Positions 58,915 through 64,000 of a stretch of 64,000 bases of DNA are shown here, piece after piece (position 1 is the stretch's first letter; each line of letters begins with the position of its first letter). This stretch comes from Dyella amyloliquefaciens (GTDB lineage: Bacteria > Pseudomonadota > Gammaproteobacteria > Xanthomonadales > Rhodanobacteraceae), in NCBI RefSeq assembly GCF_004296575.1, contig NZ_SAYT01000005.1, forward strand, positions 310,001-374,000, written 5' to 3'. A program made the position numbers and the translations under genes. A model generated the notes under the pieces. That model made no database searches, was not told the origin of the DNA, and saw only the letters and a list, made by a program, of their open reading frames with translations.

Positions 58915-58917
58915 TAG

Positions 58918-60360
58918 ATGGAAGCACTCTCGGTCGAATTGAGTAGCACACTCCCACCGCTTTGCGTGGATCTAGATGGCACGCTGATTCATTCCGATCT
59001 GCTGGTGGAGACAGCACTGGCCCTTTTGGCCAGTCGGCCCTGGCTGATCTTTTCCATGCTTGTGTGGCTGCTGCGTGGTCGCGCCTATCTCAAGCAGCAA
59101 ATCGCCAGGCGGGTGACGTTTGACGCCGAATCCCTGCCGTACAACCGGGAGCTGATCGCCTGGCTTCGCCAACAAAGGGCATCGCGCGAGGTGCTGCTGT
59201 GCACCGCGTCTGACACCGTGCTGGCCGAAAAGGTAGTGGAGCATACCCAGTGCTTTGATGGCCTGTTCGCCAGCGACGGCGTGACCAATCTCTCGGGTCG
59301 CCATAAAGCCCAGGCGTTGGTGGACGCCTATGGCGAGCAGGGATTCGACTACGTCGGGAACGCGATGGTGGATTTGCGCGTATGGAAGCATGCCCGTGCG
59401 GCAATCGTCATCGAACGCGGCACCAAGCTCTCTACCCTGGCAGCGAAGTTCTGCACCGTTGAACGCCGATTCGAACACAAGGCCGGCGGCATCCGGGCAT
59501 GGATCCACGCCTTGCGTCTCCATCAGTGGATCAAGAACGTTCTCGTGTTCCTGCCCATTCTTGCAGCGCACCGCATTCTCGATCCGGAAAGCGTGATCCT
59601 GACCGCCCTGGCCTTCCTGTGCTTCGGGCTCTGCGCCTCAAGCGTGTACCTGGTCAACGACCTGCTGGATCTTCCCGCCGACCGCAAACACCATCGCAAG
59701 CGTCATCGTCCATTTGCGTCGGGCGAACTGCCCTTGCTCGCGGGGCTGCCCGTTGCCGCGTTGCTGCTGGTCGCAGGGTTTGGACTGGCGCTCATCGTGT
59801 CGCGCCCATTCGTTGGCGCGCTGCTCGGTTATTTCATCCTCACCACCGCCTACTCACTCAAGCTCAAACGCGTTGTCATGCTCGATGTCATCGTGCTGGC
59901 GACGTTGTATACCTCCCGCATCGTCGCGGGTGCTGCAGCGCTGCACACTAAGCCATCGTTCTGGCTGCTTGCGTTCTCGATGTTCATCTTCCTCAGCCTT
60001 GCGATGATCAAGCGCTTCGTCGAACTGCGCACCCTGCTCAAAGGCGGCAAAGGCAAGGCGAGCGGCCGTGGCTACGACGTAGAGGACATCTCCCTCATCC
60101 AGTCAATGGGTGCATCCAGCGGCTACCTGGCCGTACTTGTGCTGGCGCTTTACATCGACAGCACTGCCAGCGAATTGCTCTACAGCCATCCCCATTACCT
60201 GTGGCTCCTTTGCCCGCTCATGCTTTACTGGATCAGCCGCGCCTGGGCCATCGCACATCGCGACCTCATGCATGATGATCCCGTGGTATTCGCCCTGAAG
60301 GACCGGACCAGCCGGGTGCTCCTGTTACTGGCGGCGATCATCGCCCTGGCTGCGATCTGA
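58918..60360 (+). CDS. HAD phosphatase fused to UbiA-type prenyltransferase (DPPR synthase-like)
   Basis: 480 residues in two parts. Residues 1-190 are a HAD hydrolase with DLDGT (Asp18, Asp20), TAS (96-98), Lys130 and GNAMVD. Residues 195-480 are a polytopic UbiA-family enzyme with HQWIKNVLVF and the Mg-diphosphate motif NDLLDLPAD (Asn247-Asp255), followed by DRKHHRKRHRP, close to mycobacterial Rv3806c, which joins decaprenyl phosphate to phosphoribosyl pyrophosphate. The HAD half could remove the 5-phosphate afterwards (inference). First gene of the operon; the stop overlaps the next ATG (TGATG). Confidence 0.88.
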   Translation: MEALSVELSSTLPPLCVDLDGTLIHSDLLVETALALLASRPWLIFSMLVWLLRGRAYLKQQIARRVTFDAESLPYNRELIAWLRQQRASREVLLCTASDTVLAEKVVEHTQCFDGLFASDGVTNLSGRHKAQALVDAYGEQGFDYVGNAMVDLRVWKHARAAIVIERGTKLSTLAAKFCTVERRFEHKAGGIRAWIHALRLHQWIKNVLVFLPILAAHRILDPESVILTALAFLCFGLCASSVYLVNDLLDLPADRKHHRKRHRPFASGELPLLAGLPVAALLLVAGFGLALIVSRPFVGALLGYFILTTAYSLKLKRVVMLDVIVLATLYTSRIVAGAAALHTKPSFWLLAFSMFIFLSLAMIKRFVELRTLLKGGKGKASGRGYDVEDISLIQSMGASSGYLAVLVLALYIDSTASELLYSHPHYLWLLCPLMLYWISRAWAIAHRDLMHDDPVVFALKDRTSRVLLLLAAIIALAAI

Positions 60361-61664
60361 TGCCGCCAGTGGCTTATTCCTGGGGCCGCTACCCGCGCAC
60401 CGCGCAAACACTGGTGGACGTGACTGATCGGCACGCCTGCCTGCCAAGGCCGGCATCGTCCATGCTCCCCTATGGCAATGGCCGCAGCTACGGTGACAGC
60501 TGCCTCAACGCGGATGGCGACTTGCTACGCACCCGGGCTCTGGATCGTTTTATCGCCTTCGACCCAACGACAGGCGTGCTGAGCTGCGAGGCTGGCGTTC
60601 TTTTCTCGGAAATACTGAATCTCGCCGTTCCGCAGGGCTGGTTTCTGCCGGTTACGCCAGGCACGTGTTTCGTCACCATCGGCGGCGCCATAGCCAATGA
60701 CGTGCACGGCAAGAACCACCATCGGGCCGGCACGATTGGTCACCACGTAGTGTCGCTCGAACTACTGCGTTCCGATGGTCAGCGACTGCAGTGTTCGGCC
60801 GCCGAAAATGCCGATTGGTTTTCGGCGACGATCGGAGGCCTTGGGCTCACCGGCCTCATTACGCGTGTGGAGATTCACCTGCGGCGCATAGCGAGCCCAT
60901 GGATGTCCACCGAAACCATAAAGTTTCCCGACGTGGACACCTTCTTTGAGTTGTCCGCGGCGTCCGAGCGCGACTACGAATATACGGTTGCCTGGATTGA
61001 TTGCGCCGCCAAAGGAAAGGCTTTGGGCCGAGGTTTGTTCAGTCGCGCAAATCACGCACCGGCGCTGGCAGATCAACGGCCCGATGCGCCGAAGCGCCGA
61101 TTGACCATGCGGGTGACGCCCCCGGTCTCGCTGGTGAACCCACTGTCGCTGCGAGCCTTCAACTGGGCTTACTATCATCGCCAGCGCCAACCGGCATGGC
61201 GGGCAACGACCCGCTACGAGGCGTTCTTCTACCCGCTGGATGGCATCGGGCAATGGAATCGAATGTACGGTCCGCGGGGTTTCCTGCAGTACCAGTGCGT
61301 CGTGCCGCCCGGGCAATCGGCGAGCACCATTCCCCGTCTCATCGAATGTATCTCCCGGGCCGGGGGTGGCTCGTTCCTGGCGGTACTGAAGCAGTTTGGC
61401 GACATTCCCTCGCTCGGCATGCTTTCGTTCCCGCGACCCGGCACTACGTTGGCACTGGACTTCCCCAATGCCGGCCCGTCCACGTTTGCGCTGCTCGATC
61501 AGCTCGATACGCTAGTCGCCGCCTCGGGCGGCGCCGTCTATCCTGCCAAGGATGCACGCATGTCAGGGACCCACTTCAGGCAATATTTCCCGGGATGGGA
61601 GGCCTTCTCCCGGTTCATCGATCCTCGATTCTCATCGAGTTTCTGGCGCAGAGTCATGGAGTGA
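60360..61664 (+). CDS. DprE1-like decaprenylphosphoryl-ribose 2'-oxidase
   Basis: 434-residue FAD-linked oxidoreductase of the VAO family. Diagnostic phrases shared with Mycobacterium tuberculosis DprE1: GNGRSYGDS, IANDVHGKNHHRAGTIGHH, GLGLTGLI, YGPRGFLQYQ and AKDAR. It should oxidise the 2'-hydroxyl of polyprenyl-phospho-ribose to the keto form, the first half of epimerisation to D-arabinose. At the position of mycobacterial Cys387 (the benzothiazinone target, judged from memory of that sequence) there is Ala in LALDFP. No Tat or Sec signal. Overlaps its neighbour upstream. Confidence 0.88.
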   Translation: MPPVAYSWGRYPRTAQTLVDVTDRHACLPRPASSMLPYGNGRSYGDSCLNADGDLLRTRALDRFIAFDPTTGVLSCEAGVLFSEILNLAVPQGWFLPVTPGTCFVTIGGAIANDVHGKNHHRAGTIGHHVVSLELLRSDGQRLQCSAAENADWFSATIGGLGLTGLITRVEIHLRRIASPWMSTETIKFPDVDTFFELSAASERDYEYTVAWIDCAAKGKALGRGLFSRANHAPALADQRPDAPKRRLTMRVTPPVSLVNPLSLRAFNWAYYHRQRQPAWRATTRYEAFFYPLDGIGQWNRMYGPRGFLQYQCVVPPGQSASTIPRLIECISRAGGGSFLAVLKQFGDIPSLGMLSFPRPGTTLALDFPNAGPSTFALLDQLDTLVAASGGAVYPAKDARMSGTHFRQYFPGWEAFSRFIDPRFSSSFWRRVME

Positions 61665-61666
61665 AA

Positions 61667-62404
61667 ATGCAGAACGTACTTGTGGTCGGCGCCACCTCAG
61701 CCATTGCGGAAGCGACGTGCCGACTTTACGCGGCACGCGGGGCACGCCTTTGCCTCGCTGGTCGCAACACGCAGCGTCTCAATGACATGGCCGATGATCT
61801 TCGGGTTCGCGGCGCTCAGGATGTGGCGGTACACGCGCTGGACGTCAACGATATTGCCAACCACGCGCAGTTCATCGAATCGGCCTGGCAGGGCCGCAGT
61901 GGCATGGATGTGGTGCTGATCGCTCACGGAACCCTCCCCGATCAGACAGCGTGCGAAACGTCTGCGGAGCTGTCCCTGCAGGAGTTCGCCACCAACGCTA
62001 CGTCCACCATTGCCCTGCTGACCCCCATCGCCAACCGCATGCAGGCATCAGGCAAAGGCACGATTGCGGTCATTTCTTCGGTGGCGGGTGACCGCGGTCG
62101 GGCGAGCAACTACCTGTACGGCTCGGCCAAGGCTGCCGTCACTACGTTTCTCAGCGGGCTTCGCCAGCGGCTGTATGCCCATGGCGTGCATGTGCTCACC
62201 ATCAAGCCGGGCTTTGTCGATACTCCCATGACGCGGAACTTCAAGAAGGGCGCGCTATGGGCCAAGCCGGATGCGGTCGCCACAGGCATAGTCCGGGCCA
62301 TTGATCGCAAGCGCGCCATCGCCTATCTCCCGGGCTTTTGGGCACTGATCATGCTGATCATCCGCTGCGTTCCCGAAGCAATCTTCAAGCGCGTCAAGCT
62401 CTGA
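61667..62404 (+). CDS. DprE2-like short-chain dehydrogenase
   Basis: 245 residues, classical SDR with NAD(P)-binding GATSAIAEA (about 8-16), Ser in VISSVAGD, and YGSAK (the YxxxK catalytic pair). Located directly after the DprE1-like gene (GGAG 5 nt before ATG), as dprE2 follows dprE1 in mycobacteria, where it reduces the 2'-keto intermediate to decaprenylphospho-arabinose. A GTG at 61661 is an alternative start. Confidence 0.87.
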   Translation: MQNVLVVGATSAIAEATCRLYAARGARLCLAGRNTQRLNDMADDLRVRGAQDVAVHALDVNDIANHAQFIESAWQGRSGMDVVLIAHGTLPDQTACETSAELSLQEFATNATSTIALLTPIANRMQASGKGTIAVISSVAGDRGRASNYLYGSAKAAVTTFLSGLRQRLYAHGVHVLTIKPGFVDTPMTRNFKKGALWAKPDAVATGIVRAIDRKRAIAYLPGFWALIMLIIRCVPEAIFKRVKL

Positions 62405-62413
62405 GATTCATCC

Positions 62414-63358
62414 ATGGCAAGCAAGCACGACAAAATCGTCATTACCGGCGCAGCAGGACTGGTCGGGCAGAATCTTTTGGTGGAGCTGGAGCGCCAGGGC
62501 TACACGCAACTCGTCGCCATCGACAAGCACGAGTACAACCTTGGGATACTCCACGATCTTCACCCATCGGTTCAGGTCATCCATGCGGACCTCGCGGAAA
62601 CAGGCACCTGGGCCGATGCTTTCGCGGGCGCCCAATGTATCGTGCAACTGCACGCACAAATCACCGGCAAAACGCCTGACCTGTTCGAGCGAAACAACAT
62701 CCAGGCAACCCAACACGTCCTGGACGCCATACGCACGCACCACGTGCCCTACCTTGTCCACATCAGCTCTTCGGTCGTCATCTCGGTGGCCGATGACGAT
62801 TACACGAACACGAAGAAGGCACAGGAAAAGCTCGTTGTCGAAAGCGGTATCGCGCACAGCGTGCTCCGTCCCACGCTGATGTTCGGATGGTTCGACCCCA
62901 AGCACCTGGGGTGGTTATCCCGCTTCATGGCGAAGACGCCGGTGTTTCCAATTCCCGGCGACGGGCGCTACATGCGCCAGCCGCTGTATGAACGCGATTT
63001 CTGCCGTTGCATCGCACACTGCATCGAGAACCGGCCCAATGGTGATGTCTACGATGTCGTCGGCGACACGCGCATCGATTACGTCGACATCATCAAGACC
63101 ATCAAGGCAGCCAAGGACCTGCGCACACCGATCGTGCACATTCCCTACGGCCTGTTCCGTTTCCTTCTCAAGGTCTACGCGCTCTTCAGCGGAAAGCCGC
63201 CGTTCACGGCGGACCAGCTCAAGGCGCTCACGGCCGGCGACGATTTTCGCGGGGTGGATACCGAGCGCGTGTTCGGCGTCCGCCAGACACCGTTTGCCGA
63301 CGCCGTAAAGGAAAGTTACTGCGACCCCCAGTACAGCGGCATCATCCTCAAGCGCTGA
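62414..63358 (+). CDS. NAD-dependent epimerase/dehydratase family protein
   Basis: 314-residue extended SDR, with the NAD-binding GAAGLVGQN (about 12-20), SSS in VHISSSVVI and YTNTK as the YxxxK pair. It would act on a nucleotide-linked or lipid-linked sugar; the exact reaction cannot be stated. Nine bases after the DprE2-like gene, same operon. A hydrophobic stretch near residues 235-250 (FRFLLKVYALF) may touch the membrane. Confidence 0.85.
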   Translation: MASKHDKIVITGAAGLVGQNLLVELERQGYTQLVAIDKHEYNLGILHDLHPSVQVIHADLAETGTWADAFAGAQCIVQLHAQITGKTPDLFERNNIQATQHVLDAIRTHHVPYLVHISSSVVISVADDDYTNTKKAQEKLVVESGIAHSVLRPTLMFGWFDPKHLGWLSRFMAKTPVFPIPGDGRYMRQPLYERDFCRCIAHCIENRPNGDVYDVVGDTRIDYVDIIKTIKAAKDLRTPIVHIPYGLFRFLLKVYALFSGKPPFTADQLKALTAGDDFRGVDTERVFGVRQTPFADAVKESYCDPQYSGIILKR

Positions 63359-63406
63359 CCACCGTCGAATCCACGAAGTGTCTCAAGGCACAGCGAAACC
63401 AACTCC

Positions 63407-64000
63407 ATGAAGAAAATGCATTACGCGATCGTCGGTGCCGGCCCCATGGGACTCATGTGCGCCATGGAACTTCTCGAGAAGGGCCACGAAGTCGATATAT
63501 ACGAGCGCGACGACCGTATTGGCGGCATGTCCGCGAGCTTCAATTTCGATGGCCTGGAGATCGAGCGGTACTACCATTTCATCTGCAAGACCGATTACCC
63601 ATTGTTCGACCTGCTCAAGCGCCTGGGGCTGTCCGATACACTGCGCTGGACAGACACCAAGATGGGCTTCTACTACAACGGCAAGCTTTACAAGTGGGGC
63701 ACCCCCCTTGCCTTGTTGAAGTTTGATGGCCTCGATGTCATCAGCAAGTTCCGCTACGGCCTGCATGCCATGTATACGAAGGGCATCAAGGATTGGCGCC
63801 CGTTCGACAAGATGCGGGCGACGACGTGGATCCGCAAATGGATCGGCGAGAAAGCGTACAACGTGCTGTGGAAGAGCCTGTTCGAACTGAAGCTTTTCGA
63901 ACATACCGAACAGATCTCGGCGGCCTGGATCGGCACCCGCATCAAGCGAGTGGCGTTGTCACGCCGCAACCTGATGCAGGAGACCATGGGCTACCTCGAA
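63407..64000 (+). CDS. FAD/NAD(P)-dependent oxidoreductase, protoporphyrinogen-oxidase-like (partial)
   Basis: 198 codons with no stop: the gene runs off the right edge. N-terminal GAGPMG dinucleotide motif (residues 10-15), then ERDDRIGG and a YYHFI segment, as in the amine-oxidase / UDP-galactopyranose-mutase-like superfamily that is frequent in polysaccharide and lipid-linked-sugar clusters. 48 bases after the epimerase, same strand. Function unresolved without the C-terminal half. Confidence 0.85.
   Translation, partial: MKKMHYAIVGAGPMGLMCAMELLEKGHEVDIYERDDRIGGMSASFNFDGLEIERYYHFICKTDYPLFDLLKRLGLSDTLRWTDTKMGFYYNGKLYKWGTPLALLKFDGLDVISKFRYGLHAMYTKGIKDWRPFDKMRATTWIRKWIGEKAYNVLWKSLFELKLFEHTEQISAAWIGTRIKRVALSRRNLMQETMGYLE

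Overview
The window is a dense, GC-rich gammaproteobacterial chromosome segment with no tRNA, rRNA, CRISPR or prophage. Gene content and codon style point to Rhodanobacteraceae/Xanthomonadales (Dyella, Rhodanobacter, Luteibacter or Frateuria-like). The supporting signs are a metX-metB-hom operon led by a SAM-I riboswitch, metB and etfA as landmarks (in Xanthomonas they flank the variable LPS locus), a cysN/cysC fusion, GTP-type PEP carboxykinase, and several REP/BIME palindrome families. Genus assignment is inference.

Layout. 0-12 kb: serine deaminase sdaA, an amino-acid permease, the leftward methionine operon metX-metB-hom with its regulatory leader, a secreted protein, DUF1304 and M24 proteins, prfC and a CPBP protease. 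12-19 kb: a translationally coupled signalling operon made of a hybrid histidine kinase with three receiver domains, CheR, CheB and a REC-GGDEF cyclase. 18.5-23 kb: fatty-acid genes (DUF4442, fadE, alpha/beta hydrolase, TetR). 23-28 kb: pckG, then an ECF sigma factor, a putative anti-sigma factor and a DUF4097 protein, then an envelope protein. 28-40 kb: GAF-GAF-GGDEF-EAL, hslO, mtgA, CBS protein, transporter, GMC oxidoreductase, serine hydrolase and a TonB-like protein. 40-46 kb: a MetJ repressor carrying a histone-H1-like tail, gcvH, gcvT and cysD-cysNC. 46-50 kb: an MCE/Mla-type lipid transporter. 50-57 kb: alkB-like, amidase, ETF-quinone oxidoreductase, two glycosyltransferases and etfBA. 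57-64 kb: phosphomannomutase, then a rightward glycan operon running off the window (HAD-UbiA fusion, DprE1-like, DprE2-like, epimerase, FAD oxidoreductase).

Two systems stand out. First, methionine control: the metX leader combines a near-perfect tandem MetJ box (AGACGTCT AAACGTCT), a sigma70 promoter, and a SAM-I aptamer followed by a hairpin that buries the metX ribosome site. The metJ gene itself, 33 kb away, lacks the usual C-terminal part and instead runs in frame into about 118 residues of Lys/Ala repeats like histone H1 or AlgP. Second, the right-hand operon encodes what looks like the polyprenyl-phospho-D-arabinofuranose precursor pathway known from mycobacteria (Rv3806c, DprE1, DprE2), here with the prenyltransferase fused to a HAD phosphatase. 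It lies behind an 11-G homopolymer that could be phase variable.

Coordinates and motifs were read directly from the sequence. Family assignments come from recognition of motifs and remembered homologues, not database searches.
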